64,000 nt of DNA from Triticum aestivum (taxonomy: Eukaryota; Streptophyta; Magnoliopsida; Poales; Poaceae). The notes beneath the pieces were generated by a model. That model saw only the letters and a program-made list of their open reading frames with translations, was not told the DNA's origin and searched no databases. Numbering within the stretch: the first letter of the stretch is position 1; every line of letters starts with the position of its first letter. Location of the stretch: contig NC_057814.1 of NCBI RefSeq assembly GCF_018294505.1, positions 38,795,239-38,859,238 of the forward strand. Reading direction: 5' to 3'. Positions 1 to 11,200 of the stretch are shown here, piece by piece. Made by a program: the position numbers and the translations under genes.

Positions 1-77
1 GACTAATGCATGGGCCGGGGTATCTTAGTAGTTAATTAAGTAGGATCAAGTGCCCCGGCGTACTTGTGACTAATGCA

Positions 78-222
78 TGGCTTTTAGGGTGCCTCGGTGT
101 CGATAAAAACCGAAATGATGAAAGCTTAGGCTTTTAGGGTGCCTCGGCGTCGAAAAACCCTCAATGATAAAAGCTTAGCTTTTAGGATGCCTCGGTGTCG
201 ACAAACCCTAAATGATGAGACC
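78..222 (+). repeat. Internal tandem repeat of the CACTA element, about 50 bp x 3
   Basis: Three adjacent copies start with CTTTTAGGGTGCCTCGG (third copy GGATGCC) near 80, 131 and 179. Each continues with a GTCGA-rich stretch and ends in AATGATGA/AATGATAAA. A second motif, GACTAATGCATGG, occurs at 1 and 69. They lie directly upstream of the first coding exon, so they could be promoter or leader repeats. No function can be shown from sequence. Confidence 0.75.
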
Positions 223-286
223 ATGATCTTGTTCCTTGACAATAACCAACTTTTTGACCAAACTTTGTTCCTATTTAGAGAGAAAC

Positions 287-3200
287 ATGGCCAACAACGA
301 TGAGGCCGGGGGTTCGGGCGTCAAGGCATTCTGGAAGCTGTCCCAGGAGATGGAGGAACAACCTCACTTGTATGAGGACGCCGCCTTCCCCACCGATCCT
401 GAGACCACTGATGGTACCGCCGAGGATGACCCCACTGATGCCACCACTGATGGTGCCGCCGAGGATGCCACCACTGATGATGGCGGCGCACGCACAGATG
501 GCAGCCAACCGAAGAGGCAACGGAAGGACCGGCGCCCGACCGTGCTCCGCACCCTCAAGGAGGAAGTTACTGAAGTGGACTCCGACGGGAATCCAACGGC
601 GCCCGAACGAATAGTCAAGGGGTACTCGCTTCAGCTCGGGTGCATTCTCCGGAGCACCGTCTCGATCAACACCGAGAACCTGAGGCATCCTGACCGAGGG
701 AATTTGCGCAACCTCCTCTTCACGAAGCTGCACGAACGATACAAGTTCCCCGCTGAATTTGAAAACACAAGCCTCAAAGGGAATAAAGTGAACAATGCTG
801 CCCTCACGAAGATGAGCAAGGCCCTGTCTACTTGGAAAAGCAATGTGAAGAGAATGATCGAGAAAGGTGAGAGTTATGAGAAGATCAAGGAGAAAAATCC
901 TTCGATCACCGAAGATGACTACAACGACTTCAAGATCAATTGCTCGAGCACCGCAAACTCCGAATCAAGTAAGTGGGGGAAAGAAATGCGGGAGCTGAAC
1001 TTAGGGGAACACACACTCGGTCCCGGCGGTTACAGAGTGGCGGAGCCTATATGGGACAAGGAGGAGGCGGACCGTGCCGAGCAAGGCCTACCGCCCCTCT
1101 TCGATAAATACGGTGACAAGCAGACCAGGAACTTTGTCAGGGCCCGGTACAAGAAGGACCCGAAAACAAAGGAGCTTACCACGGATCCGAAGACCAGGGC
1201 GCTTGAGCTTGTTCTGGTAAGGAATACACCCCCGCGTAATTAGCTCCATATGGTTGCATTCTAATTAATGAAGCCAAATTTCTAAATGGTTCACATTCCT
1301 TCCGCAGGCGACTGAAAGCAGTAGCGCGGGGTCGACTAAGAGCAACCCTTGGGACACCACTCTAAATAGGGCGTTGAATGTAATGAAGAACAAGGATAAG
1401 CTCAGTAAGCCGACGTCAGCTGGTCGTGTGGCCGGCAAAGGCTTGTCGACAAAATGGTCGTCATACTATAACACTGGTGGGCGAAAGGAGAAAAAGACCA
1501 GCTCGGAAAGCCAGGCGCGCGAGGTTCAAGAACTCAGGGCACAGGTGGCGCGGATTCCGGAGATTGTCCAAGAGCAAGTGCAACAACAACTCGGAGTGAC
1601 GATCACCGCCATTGTGCCTACCTTGATCCAGGGGATTAGTGCGTGGATTGCGGGCGGCCAACAGGGGCCGCCCCCGATTCCTAGCTTCACGGCCAGCAAC
1701 TCGCAGAACGCGATGGCGGGGCCATTGGTGTCTCCGGCGGAGGCGGCATTGGTGTCTCCGACGCCGGCACGGGAGCTTAATGCACCCGGGTGTACGCCGG
1801 CCGGCACCTCTGCAGCAAGCGGCCCCTCCGTCAACTGCACGCCCGCCGTTGGCGGTGCCTCGACATTAGCCGAGCTCGACGCCATCATCACGGTAACTAA
1901 TTAAGCCTCTCTCGGCCGAGGACTTCATCTCCTTGCCTTTGACTGGGCATCCCTAACGCCCTACATGTTTTCGCAGGGCGCCGCCGACGTTCCGTGCACT
2001 CTCCTGCACTTCGTGAACAACGAGTTGGTCGATGTCGCCAAGGGCAAAATCGTTCAACCGGGCAACCCCTTGTTCCACGGTACCCAGATGCCACCCAACT
2101 TGTTTAGGGTTCAACTGGTTCGGGTGCTGCCAGGCTGCGACGAGTTGTTACCTCCGATTCGACCCATCGGGGCCGACGATGATGACGTGATGACCCTCAG
2201 CGCGTGCCTGAGCTGGCCCCTGCTTTGGCCGAAGAGCCAGATTCGTTTGGGGGCGGGGGACACCACCCCAAAGACAACACCGCCAGTCGTGACGGTGCCG
2301 GACATCCCTATGCCACTGGATCCAAACATGCATATGGCACAGGATCAGAACGACGACGACGACGATACATTAGCCAACGTCGATCAGTACTTTGCCGATC
2401 ATGGGTACGGTGGCGACTTCATGGGGCCTCCTTCTCAAGAACCCAACCCAACAAAAGACGTGCGCGATCTAGCTGGTACCGCGGAGAAGCCAAGTTGCAA
2501 CAGGCGTCGTCTGCAGTTCAGCTCTCAGGAGACGCCTCCAGCTGCCGACTTCACCGAGCCTCAGATAGGCGAGGTGCGAAATATGATCAGCCCCAACACA
2601 CTCAAGAAGGCGGTCTGTGAGCAGAACTCGGTCCCATTACAGGAGAAGAAGAAGGCACGCAAAAGAAAGACTAACAAGGGTGCGGGCCAGCCGGCACCGA
2701 GTACGATCCGTGCTCAGGACGGGCCACCTTCAACTGAGGATATCTCGAGGAGGGTGCATGTGGCGGGTAGGCCGATGCTACCGAGAAATATGCTCGATGC
2801 TGCAACCGGTGCTATGCGGAGTCTGCATGACAGTGTTCTTTCTTTGGAGAAGCGGCGTCTCGGAGAGAAGGATGTGGCATACCCGGTTTTCGCGGCCAAG
2901 GTGCCAGAGGGCAAGGGCTTTGTGGATAACTCCATCGGGGGTACGATCGTCCTGCGGTTTGATGACATCCACGCTATGTTGAACCTTCATCCGCTGCACT
3001 ACACCTTCGTTCGGCTATTTTCGCTGAGTATGGAGATGCGGATCATTCGCGACAAGACCCCGGACATCGTGATAGTCGACCCCTTCTACATGCGTGCCAA
3101 GATCTTGGGCAGCGCTGGGGACCGGCAAGTCGCGAGTTCTTACCTCGAAGGCGTCATTCTGGCAAACCAAGATAAGGATAACTTCCTCGTGCCTTACTTT

Positions 3201-3848
3201 CCCGAGTAAGTCCTCCCCTCAACCGCCCCGTAACATATGAATTCTTAGATTTCGATCGTTTTTCTTTTAACATTCCGTGTTTTCTGCAGTGACACACATT
3301 GCACGCTCATCCTCCTAAGCCCCAAATATTCCATGGCCACGTATTTCGACCCGGACCGTCAGTCGAACGTAGACTACACAAATGTCAAGAAGGTTCTTGA
3401 TGATGTTCTCCCCGGCTACGTCAAATCTGGAGGCACCTTCACCAGGCCTATTCGTAAGTACGGCAAGCACGTGTTCTCCCACAATACGACGTTCTGCTGC
3501 GTCAAGCAGCCGCCTGGCGGTCAGAAGGGTGCCTACTACGCCATCCATCACATGCGGGCGATCGTACGGGACCATCATCAACTTCTGCTACCGAGTAGAC
3601 TCAAAGATTGGGCCGCGAGCGTGTCGGCAATCCAGGACGCGGACATCAGACAAGAATTCTTTCGCATCCAGTCGGAGTTTGCGGAAATCATCCATCAAGA
3701 TGTCCTTCGTACCTCGGGGCAGTTCTACCTCAGAAATCAACCGTCCAACAGTGACATCGACACAATCCTACAAATGCAGGCTGACAACGCCCGTTGTTTC
3801 ATGACTCCCACGATAGACGGCGGCTTCATCCACGCTCCGGTCCCTTGA
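287..3848 (+). CDS. CACTA element-encoded spliced protein with C-terminal Ulp1-like (C48) domain
   Basis: Proposed model: exons 287-1216, 1308-1892, 1977-3205 and 3290-3848, all with GT/AG junctions and phase-compatible, giving about 1100 aa. I chose the ATG at 287 (context AAACATGG) over an in-frame ATG at 236. The first exon encodes an acidic, T/D-rich N-terminus and then a basic region like the plant En/Spm accessory transposase family (Transposase_24 type). Exon 2 has a Q-rich helical stretch. Exon 3 is D-rich and then enters a Ulp1 cysteine-protease-like fold. In exon 4, THCTLILLSP supplies the expected His and YFDP the Asp. The segment QPPGGQKGAYY aligns with the oxyanion Gln plus Cys-Gly, but with Lys in place of the catalytic Cys. 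It is therefore probably not a working protease. CACTA elements of Triticeae often carry such a second gene beside the transposase. Splice sites are inferred, not tested. Confidence 0.7.
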
Positions 3849-4086
3849 GTCGAGTCGAAAGCAGTGATGCTGTGTCTAGTTCTGAAACATCGATTGGCTC
3901 ATGTTGTAATTAAACTTTAATGAACTTGTAGTATGTCTCTTTGGTTTCGAGAGTCGTTCAACTTAGATGTAATCGATGCTATTAATGTCTTGCTTTTCTC
4001 TTCCGATCGTTCTGTTGCATACTTATATATTGCTTATGTATTGTCTGTGAATTGGTACTAACGTTTCGTTTGGCTACTGCATAGCG
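3849..4086 (+). other. Spacer between the two CACTA genes
   Basis: No coding signal is seen. It ends in TACTGCATAG just before the next ATG, which could be a splice acceptor. The small downstream ORF could then be a further exon of a transcript that starts upstream, rather than an independent gene. Confidence 0.4.
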
Positions 4087-4341
4087 ATGCCGTGGTATGT
4101 CGTGTACAAGGGTAAGGTTCCCGGAGTCTACGACGACTGGGAGGAGTGTCGGAGACAGGTTCACCGATTCAGCGGTAACAGTTACAAAGGGTACGCCACT
4201 AGGGCCGAGGCCGAATCTAGATACGCCCGCTATCTAGCGGGAGAGGGGAGGGAGCGTTGGAGGAACTGGATGAAGACGAGTTTCATCATGATGATGCTCA
4301 TCGTGATGACCGCAGCTCTCTTCTATGTGATGGTAGTTTAG
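4087..4341 (+). CDS. Small protein: RNase H1-type hybrid-binding domain plus C-terminal membrane helix
   Basis: 84 aa. Residues about 3-50 (starting WYVVYKGKVPGVYDDWEEC, then a Y-K-G-Y-x-T-R-A-E-A-E segment) match the pattern of the small RNase H1 N-terminal / caulimovirus viroplasmin domain that binds RNA:DNA hybrid or dsRNA. Residues about 63-84 are a hydrophobic run rich in M, I, V and L, predicted to span a membrane. No RNase H catalytic domain follows. It lies between the Ulp1-like gene and the subterminal repeats of the CACTA element. The role is unknown; tethering nucleic acid at a membrane is only a guess. The reading frame is intact. Confidence 0.6.
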   Translation: MPWYVVYKGKVPGVYDDWEECRRQVHRFSGNSYKGYATRAEAESRYARYLAGEGRERWRNWMKTSFIMMMLIVMTAALFYVMVV

Positions 4342-4611
4342 ATGATCGATATCGACTTGTAATGTGAAGACAAACTCGCGGTCTCGAGACTTGTAATATA
4401 ATGTTCTATCTTTGTTCGGTCTTTTCAATTCGGAGACTAATATGATGAATTGTATTCGGAGACTAAAATGATGAATTGTATTCAGAGACTAATCTTCTAT
4501 TGTATTCGATGAATCTGTTGTTGATGTGTGCTGTCTATATTTTGTCCAATTATACATTTTGTAACCTGTGCAAAAAACAGAAAATAAAAAAATAAAAAAA
4601 CTAATATTCAT
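4342..4611 (+). other. AT-rich 3' region of the CACTA element
   Basis: Non-coding. It contains about three copies of a roughly 26-30 bp motif built on GAATTGTATTCGGAGACTAA between 4428 and 4495, and an A-rich run at 4574-4600. It may supply the 3' UTR and polyadenylation signals for the gene ending at 4341. Confidence 0.5.
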
Positions 4612-4929
4612 ACTAATGGCGCATCACATCATAGTGCGCCATTAGTATGCCAAAGTATACTAATGGCGCATCACTAAACAGTGCGCCATTAGTATGCCGA
4701 AGTTACTAATGGCGCATCCTGTTGTTGTGCGCCATTAGTATGCCAAAGCACCTGGGTATAGATGCCCCCCTGGGAGGCATACTAATGGCGCACTGTTGTA
4801 TATACTAATAGCGCATCTGGGGTGCGCCATTAGTAAAATATACTAATGGCGTGGCACTAATGGCGCACCACTAATGCGCCATTAATGGCCAAATTAGGTG
4901 CGCCATTAGTAGGCCTTTTCCTAGTAGTG
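4612..4929. repeat. Subterminal repeats and 3' terminal inverted repeat of CACTA element
   Basis: The 12-bp motif ACTAATGGCGCA or its reverse complement occurs about 13 times (for example near 4613, 4637, 4660, 4681, 4706, 4728, 4783, 4822, 4856, 4875 and 4898), often as facing pairs with short loops. Known CACTA elements use such subterminal arrays as binding sites for a TnpA-like protein. The last 20 bp form the terminal repeat ending TAGTG. Confidence 0.85.
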
Positions 4930-6714
4930 TGATGAGGTGATAGTCACCCCTTCCGAACCGGAAAGTAGCGCAGCGCGGGAAAATGTTCCTGTGGTGCCTA
5001 CACCGACTGGGGAGGAAGTTAATGATGATGATCATGAAGCTTCGGATCAAGTTACTGAACTTCGTAGGTCCACAAGGACACGTTCCACACCAGAGTGGTA
5101 CGGCAACCCTGTCCTGGAAATCATGTTGTTAGACAACGGTGAACCTTCGAACTATGAAGAAGCGATGGCAGGCCCGGATTCCGACAAATGGCTAGAAGCC
5201 ATGAAATCCGAGATAGAATCCATGTATGAAAACAAAGTATGGACTTTGACAGACTTGCCCGATGAGGGGCGAGCCATAGAAAACAAATGGATCTTTAAGA
5301 AGAAGACGGACGCAGATGGTAATGTGACCATCTACAAAGCTCGACTTGTCGCTAAGGGTTATCGACAAGTTCAAGGGGTTGACTACGATGAGACTTTCTC
5401 ACCCGTAGCGAAGCTGAAGTCCGTCCGAATCATGTTAGCAATTGCCGCATACTATGATTATGAGATATGGAAGATGGACGTCAAAACGGCATTCCTTAAC
5501 GGCTTCCTTAAGGAAGAGTTGTATATGATGCAGCCGGAAGGTTTTGTCGATCCTAAGAATGCTAACAAAGTATGCAAGCTCCAGCGCTCAATCTATGGGC
5601 TGGTGCAAGCATCTCGGAGTTGGAACATTCGCTTTGATGAGATGATCAAAGCGTTTGGGTTTACACAGACTTATGGAGAAGCCTGTGTTTACAAGAAAGT
5701 GAGTGGGAGCTCTGTAGCATTTCTCATATTATATGTGGATGACATACTATTGATGGGAAATGATATAGAATTCTTGGAAAGTATGAAGGTCTATTTGAAT
5801 AAGTGTTTTTCAATGAAGGACCTTGGAGAAGCTGCTTATATATTAGGCATCAAGATCTATAGAGATAGATCGAGACGCCTCATTGGTCTTTCACAGAGTA
5901 CATACCTTGACAAGATATTGAAGAAGTTCAATATGGATCAGTCCAAGAAGGGGTTCTTGCCTGTATTGCAAGGTGTGCAATTGAGCACGGCTCAATGTCC
6001 GACCACGGCAGAAGATATAGAAAAGATGAGTGTCATCCCCTATGCCTCGGCCATAGGGTCTATTATGTATGCCATGCTGTGTACCAGACCTGATGTAAAC
6101 CTTGCCGTAAGTTTGGTAGGAAGGTACCAAAGTAATCCCGGCATGGAACACTGGACAGCGGTCAAGAATATCCTAAGTACCTGAAGAGGACTAAGGATAT
6201 GTTTCTCGTTTATGGAGTTGACGAAGAGCTCGTCGTAAAGGGTTACGTCGACGCTAGCTTCGACACAGATCTGGATGACTCAAAGTCACAAACCGGATAC
6301 GTGTATATTTTGAATGGAGGAGCAGTAAGCTGGTGCAGTTGCAAGCAAAGTGTCGTGGCGGGGTCTACATGTGAAGCGGAGTACATGGCAGCCTCAGAGG
6401 CAGCACAGGAAGCAGTCTGGATGAAGGAGTTCATTACCGACCTAGGGGTGATTCCCAATGCGTCGGGCCCGATGACTCTCTTCTGTGACAACACTGGAGC
6501 TATTGCCCTTGCGAAGGAGCCCAAGTTTCACAGGAAGACCAGGCATATCAAGCGTCGCTTCAACTCCATTCGTGAAAGTGTTCAAAATGGAGACATAGAT
6601 ATTTGTAAAGTACACACGGACCTGAATGTAGCAGATCCGTTGACTAAACCTCTCCCTAGGGCAAAACATGATCAACACCAGGACGCAATGGGTGTTCGAT
6701 TCATCACAATGTAA
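4930..6714 (+). pseudogene. Angela-type Copia pol fragment: reverse transcriptase and RNase H, frameshifted
   Basis: Two adjoining reading frames (about 4937-6184 and 6199-6714) together encode the C-terminal pol domains. The RT part shows the Copia start (W-L-E-A-M-K-S-E), ARLVAKGYRQV, D-Y-D-E-T-F-S-P-V-A, MDVKTAFLNG and the catalytic LYVDDILL. The RNase H part shows GYVDASF, STCEAEYMA, FCDNTGA and a late V-A-D-P-L-T-K-P, so its acidic residues are present. A single-base deletion near 6174 causes the frame change and creates the TGA at 6182-6184. The fragment also lacks its N-terminal domains because of the CACTA insertion, so it cannot make a working polyprotein from this locus. Confidence 0.88.
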
Positions 6715-6735
6715 CTAGATTATTGACTCTAGTGC

Positions 6736-6745
6736 AAGTGGGAGA
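6736..6745 (+). other. Polypurine tract of the Angela-type element
   Basis: The purine run AAGTGGGAGA sits directly before the LTR start (TGTTGG at 6747), the expected place for plus-strand DNA priming. Confidence 0.7.
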
Positions 6746-6746
6746 C

Positions 6747-8474
6747 TGTTGGAAATATGCCCTAGAGGCAATAATAAATGGTTATTATTATATTTCTTTG
6801 TTCATGGTAATTGTCTATTGTTCATGCTATAATTGTATTGTCCGGAAATCGTAATACATGTGTGAATACATAGACCACAACGTGTCCCTAGTAAGCCTCT
6901 AGTTGACTAGCTCGTTGATCAACAGATAGTCATGGTTTCCTGACTATGGACATTGGATGTCATTGATAACGGGATCACATCATTAGGAGAATGATGTGAT
7001 GGACAAGACCCAATCCTAAGCATAGCATAAAAGATCGTGTAGTTTCGTTTGCTAGAGCTTTTCCAATGTCAAGTATCTTTTCCTTAGACCATGAGATCGT
7101 GCAACTCCCGGATACCGTAGGAGTGCTTTGGGTGTGCCAAATGTCACAACGTAACTGGGTGACTATAAAGGTGCACTACGGGTATCTCCAAAAGTGTTTG
7201 TTGGGTTGGCACGGATCGAGACTGGGATTTGTCACTCCGTGTGACGGAGAGGTATCTCTGGGCCCACTCGGTAATGCATCATCATAATGAGCTCAATGTG
7301 ACTAAGGCGTTAGTCACGGGATCATGCATTGCGGTACGAGTAAAGAGACTTGCCGGTAACGAGATTGAACAAGGTATTGGGATACCGACGATCGAATCTC
7401 GGGCAAGTAACATACCGATTGACAAAGGGAATTGCATACAGATTGATTGAATCCTCGACACCGTGGTTCATCCGATGAGATCATCGTGGAACATGTGGTA
7501 GCCAACATGGGTATCCAGATCCCGCTGTTGGTTATTGACCGGAGAGGCGTCTCGGTCATGTCTGCATGTCTCCCGAACCCGTAGGGTCTACACACTTAAG
7601 GTTCGGTGACGCTAGGGTTGTAGAGATATATGTATGCGGAAACCCGAAAGTTGTTCGGAGTCCCGGATGAGATCCCGGACGTCATGAGAGGTTCCGGAAT
7701 GGTCCGAAGGTGAAGAATTATATATAGGAAGTCAAGTTTCGGCCACCGGGAAAGTTTCGGGGGTTACCGGTATTGTACCGGGACCACCGGAAGGGTCCCG
7801 GGGGTCCATCGGGTGGGGCCACCTATCCCGGAGGGCCCCGTGGGCTGAAAGTGGAAGGGAACCAGCCCTTAGTGGGCTGGGGCGCCCCCCTTGGGCCTCC
7901 CCCCATGCGCCTAGGGTTGGGAACCCTAGGGGGGGGGAGCTTCCCCCTTGCCTTGGGGGGCAAGGCACCCCTTCCCCCCCACTTGGCCGCCGCCCCCCTT
8001 GGAGATCTGTTCTCCCAAGGGCTGGCCCCCCCCAGGGGTCCTATAAATAGTGGGGGGGGGGAGGGAGGGCAGCAACACACATCCTTGGGCGCCTCCCTCC
8101 TCCCCTGCAACACCTCTCTCTCTCTCTCTCGCAGAAGCTTGGCAAAGCCCTGCCGAGACCCGCTACATCCACCACCACGCCGTCGTGCTGCTGGATCTCC
8201 ATCAACCTCTCCTTCCCCCTTGCTGGATCAAGAAGGAGGAGACGTCGCTGCACCGTACGTGTGTTGAACGCGGAGGTGCCGTCCGTTCGGCACTCGGTCA
8301 TCGGTGATTTGGATCACGGCGAGTACGACTTCGTCATCCACGTTCATTGGAACGCTTCCGCTCGCAATCTACAAGGGTATGTAGATGCACTCCCTTCCCC
8401 TCGTTGCTAGTATACTCCATAGATGCATCTTGGTGAGCGTAGGAAAATTTTAAATTATGCTACGATTCCCAACA
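6747..8474 (+). repeat. 3' LTR of Angela-type Copia element (1728 bp)
   Basis: It begins TGTTGGAAATATGCCC and ends CCCAACA, with the TG...CA ends and TGTTGG/CCAACA inverted tips of this family. A TATA box lies at 8042-8049. The stretch 7770-8110 is very rich in G and C runs, and the following R/U5 region has a CT repeat. Only one LTR is in view, so insertion age cannot be estimated here. Confidence 0.9.
8042..8049 (+). promoter_or_regulatory. TATA box in Angela-type LTR
   Basis: TATAAATA within the LTR, about 430 bp before its end and after a GC-rich stretch. In BARE1-type LTRs transcription is known to start just downstream of a TATA box in this region. In this 3' LTR, it could drive read-out transcription rightward into the Gypsy element, antisense to that element's genes. 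Confidence 0.6.
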
Positions 8475-8639
8475 TATCTAACACACAAGAAGAACGCAAA
8501 AAAAAGAAAAATAAACTAGCATGGATATTACAGTGAAAGAGTATGCGCACCGACATCTAGCAATGAGTGTGTGAACATAAATGTAATGTCGGTGGGAAAT
8601 ACGTACTCCCCCAAGCTTAGGCTTTTGGCCTAAGTTGGT

Positions 8640-9718
8640 TTATTGCCACGGATGGCCTGGCGGATATCCGTAGTTGTAGCCGGGGTCGTACTGAGATGAA
8701 GAAGACTCTGACTGCCACTGGCTGGCAGTCATCTCCGGATCCCAACAGTAATCAGACTGTCGTCTAGGCTCAAATTGTAGTTCCGGCTCAGGGGCTGGTG
8801 TAGGGTTCCTGTAGGCGTAAATGGCCGCCCACGGAACGAGATACGGGCCTTCAGATAAATTAAACAATGAAGGAGCAGGCAAGGTAATAGTCTCAGGGTG
8901 ATGTTTATCAAAGAACAATTTGTATTTAAGCTCCCCTTCCTTGTTCTTAACAATAAAGTCATGCGCTACCATACTCTTATAATCTAAATAATCAGTGGGC
9001 AGCAATTTTTCTTCTTTTTCATAGTGCCTAATAGGTATATGATAATATGTAGCAAGGCGTGAAGCGTAAATACCTCCAAAGATGGGACCCTTAGTACGGT
9101 TCAGACTTAACCGTTTAGCAATAATACCGCCCATACTAACAGTGTTATCGGAAAATAAACCATGGAACAAAATGATAATATCAGGAACACTAAGGTTTCC
9201 ACAGTTTCCGCGACCAATCAAGCAACGACTAGCAAATATGGCAAAGTAGCGTAAAACAGGAAAATGTATGCTAGTGATTCTTGCATCGGAAACCTTCCTG
9301 GTTTCCCCCACAGTAATGGTGTCAATAAACCCGTCCACATCTTTACGATGTGGTTCATCTAAGGTACCCTCGAAGGGTATTTTGCAAACCTTGCAAAATT
9401 CATCTAGTGGCATCTTCTTAACAACATCATATAAATGAAACTCTACTGAAGGAGGTGAATCCTTAGGAAAATAGTAGAAGTTTTGCACAAAAGTATTGTG
9501 AGTAAGAGATACTGATGACGTTGGTCGCGGAGGAAGTCGGTGAGGCCAACATTCTCAGCCAATGAATAGAAATCATCATAAATCATGGCTTCTCTCAAAG
9601 GCCATTCACACGGCCGGACCTCCGCGGTGCGAGGCAAATTATATTTGGGCCTCTGTGCTTCCTCACTTTGCTTTTCCTTCGAGCTTCGGCTCGATGAGCC
9701 CCTCAAAAATCTCTTCAT
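8640..9718 (-). pseudogene. Second ORF of Athila-like Gypsy element, frameshifted
   Basis: A minus-strand reading begins at 9718 (MKRFLRGSSSRSSKEK), passes through a conserved-looking block (Y-D-D-F, A-E-N-V-G-L-T-D-F-L-R-D-Q-R) and shifts frame near 9490. It then continues from about 9488 to 8640 in another frame (NFYYFPKD, VEFHLYDV, FAIFASRCLIGRGNCGNLS, GPIFGGIYASRLA, and a P/E/Q- and YGYPPG-rich tail). Intact versions of this protein family are common in wheat Gypsy elements downstream of gag/pol. Their function is not known to me; position suggests an env-like or accessory ORF. One indel breaks this copy. Confidence 0.72.
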
Positions 9719-10504
9719 TATTTTCTAAAAATTTCCGAAATTTTTAGTAACTTCAAACAAAAGTGAACCAAGCTCAACAAAATTGATAGCAACTACTCCT
9801 ACAAGTGCCTAGAGCCTATATCATGCATTAGAACTACTTGGAACCATATAAATTTGACATGCAAGCTCAAGAACGTGGTCACCTAGGCAACACAAATTTG
9901 CAATGAATAAAGCACTAGAACAAAAACTAATTGGACCAATGGAGGAGTCACATACCAAGGAACAATCTCCCCAAGCAGTTTTGTGAGAGGTGCTTTGAGC
10001 AAGGAGATCAAAAATCGCAGCAAAGTGAGCTAGAACTCGTGCTTGAGCTGGATATTGGTGTTTGTGGGAGGAAGAAGGAGTGTGTGGGTGCAGGAATAAG
10101 TGGAGGGGGGCCACCATGGGCCCACGAGGCAGGGGCGCGCACAGGGGGGTAGGGCGCGCCCTCCACCCTCGTGGCCAGGTGCTTGCCCCTCCTGCTGTGT
10201 TCTCAGTGCCAGATATTCTCAAATATTCCAGAAAAAATCATATTCCATTTTCATGGCATTTGGAGAACTTTTATTTTTGGGGTATTTTTATATTGCACAG
10301 ATAAATCAGAAAACAGACAGAAAAAAATACTATTTTTACTTTATTTCAACTAAATAACAGAAAGTAGAAAGAGGGTACAGAAGGTTGTGCCTTCTAGTTT
10401 CATCCATCTCGTGCTCATCAAAAGGAATCCACTAACAAGGTTGATCAAGTCTTGTTAACAAACTCATTCCGAATAACATGAAACCGGAGAAATTTCGAAT
10501 AACA
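9719..10504 (-). other. Non-coding internal stretch of the Gypsy element
   Basis: No gene is seen. It contains a GC-rich palindrome-like patch (10100-10190, with GGGCGCGCC) resembling one in the LTR (14430-14500), and an AT-rich part at 10200-10400. RT, RNase H and integrase would normally lie near here, so this is where the pol deletion must be. Confidence 0.55.
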
Positions 10505-11200
10505 CTATGTTACCTCAACGGGGATATGCACATCTCCAATAATAAGAATATCATATTTGTTCTTGACAGTAGGAAGAGGAAATTCAAAACCTCCAAATAT
10601 AATCGATGGAATTTTTCCAATAGAATTGATACTATGAACTTGAGGTTGTTTCCTCGGAAAGTGTACCGTATGCTCATTACCATTAACATGAAAAGTGACA
10701 TTGCCTTTGTTGCAATCAATAACAGCCCCTGCAGTATTCAAAAAAGGTCTTCCAAGAATAATCGACATACTATCGTCCTCGGGAATATCAAGAATAACAA
10801 TGTCCGTTAAAATAGTAACGTTTGCAACCACAACAGGCACATCCTCACAAATATCGACAGGTATAGCAGTTGATTTATCAGCCATTTGCAAAGATATTTC
10901 AGTAGGTGTCAACTTATTCAAATCAAGTCTACGATATAAAGAGAGAGGCATAACTCTAACACCGGCTCCAAGATCACATAAAGCAGTTTTAACATAATTT
11001 CTTTTAATGGAGCATGGTATAGTAGGTACTCCTGGATCTCCAAGTTTCTTTGGTATTCCACCTTAAAAGTATAATTAGCAAGCATGGTGGAAATCTCAGC
11101 TTCTGGTATCTTTCTTTTATTAGTAACAATTTCTTTCATATACTTAGCATAATGATTCATTTTGAGCATATCAGTTAATCGCATACGCAAAAAGATAGGT
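10505..11200 (-). pseudogene. Gypsy (Athila-like) aspartic protease region
   Basis: Reading leftward from about 11200, the frame encodes the gag-to-protease linker (L-K-M-N-H-Y-A-K-Y-M) and then a retropepsin-like domain. The catalytic segment reads CDLGA followed by G-V-R-V-M-P-L-S-L-Y; the flap-side ILGRPFL lies further on. In Athila-like elements the D-L-G-(A/S) triad is the active site. The frame closes at 10505, where RT should begin but does not. Frame breaks near 11200 and 11070 separate it from gag, so this copy is decayed. Confidence 0.72.

Larger units (their letters stand above)
1..4929 (+). mobile_element. CACTA (En/Spm-type) DNA transposon, 3' part
   Basis: The right end is well defined. 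Positions 4910-4929 read out as a CACTA terminal inverted repeat (reverse complement starts CACTACTAGGAAAAGGCC). It is preceded by about 320 bp of subterminal repeats in both orientations. Immediately to the right, Angela-type Copia pol sequence resumes, so the element inserted into that retrotransposon. The left end and the usual TNP2-type transposase gene are outside the window. The 3-bp target duplication (right copy TGA, 4930-4932) therefore cannot be confirmed. Visible cargo is a four-exon gene (287-3848) and a small second gene (4087-4341), both on the plus strand. Superfamily is confident; family is not assigned. Confidence 0.88.
4930..8474 (+). mobile_element. Copia LTR retrotransposon, Angela/WIS/BARE1 group, 3' half
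   Basis: It contains pol (reverse transcriptase and RNase H), a polypurine tract and a full 3' LTR in the normal order. The 5' half (5' LTR, gag, protease, integrase) is separated by the CACTA insertion ending at 4929 and lies left of the window. The LTR ends at 8474. The next five bases, TATCT, would be the right copy of its target duplication inside the Athila-like Gypsy element. Confidence 0.88.

Noticed and set aside
4087..4341. Endogenous pararetrovirus, suggested by the viroplasmin-type domain
   Set aside because: The same domain is the RNase H1 hybrid-binding domain of cells and transposons. No coat, movement, RT or other caulimovirus gene is nearby, and the ORF lies between CACTA gene and CACTA terminus.
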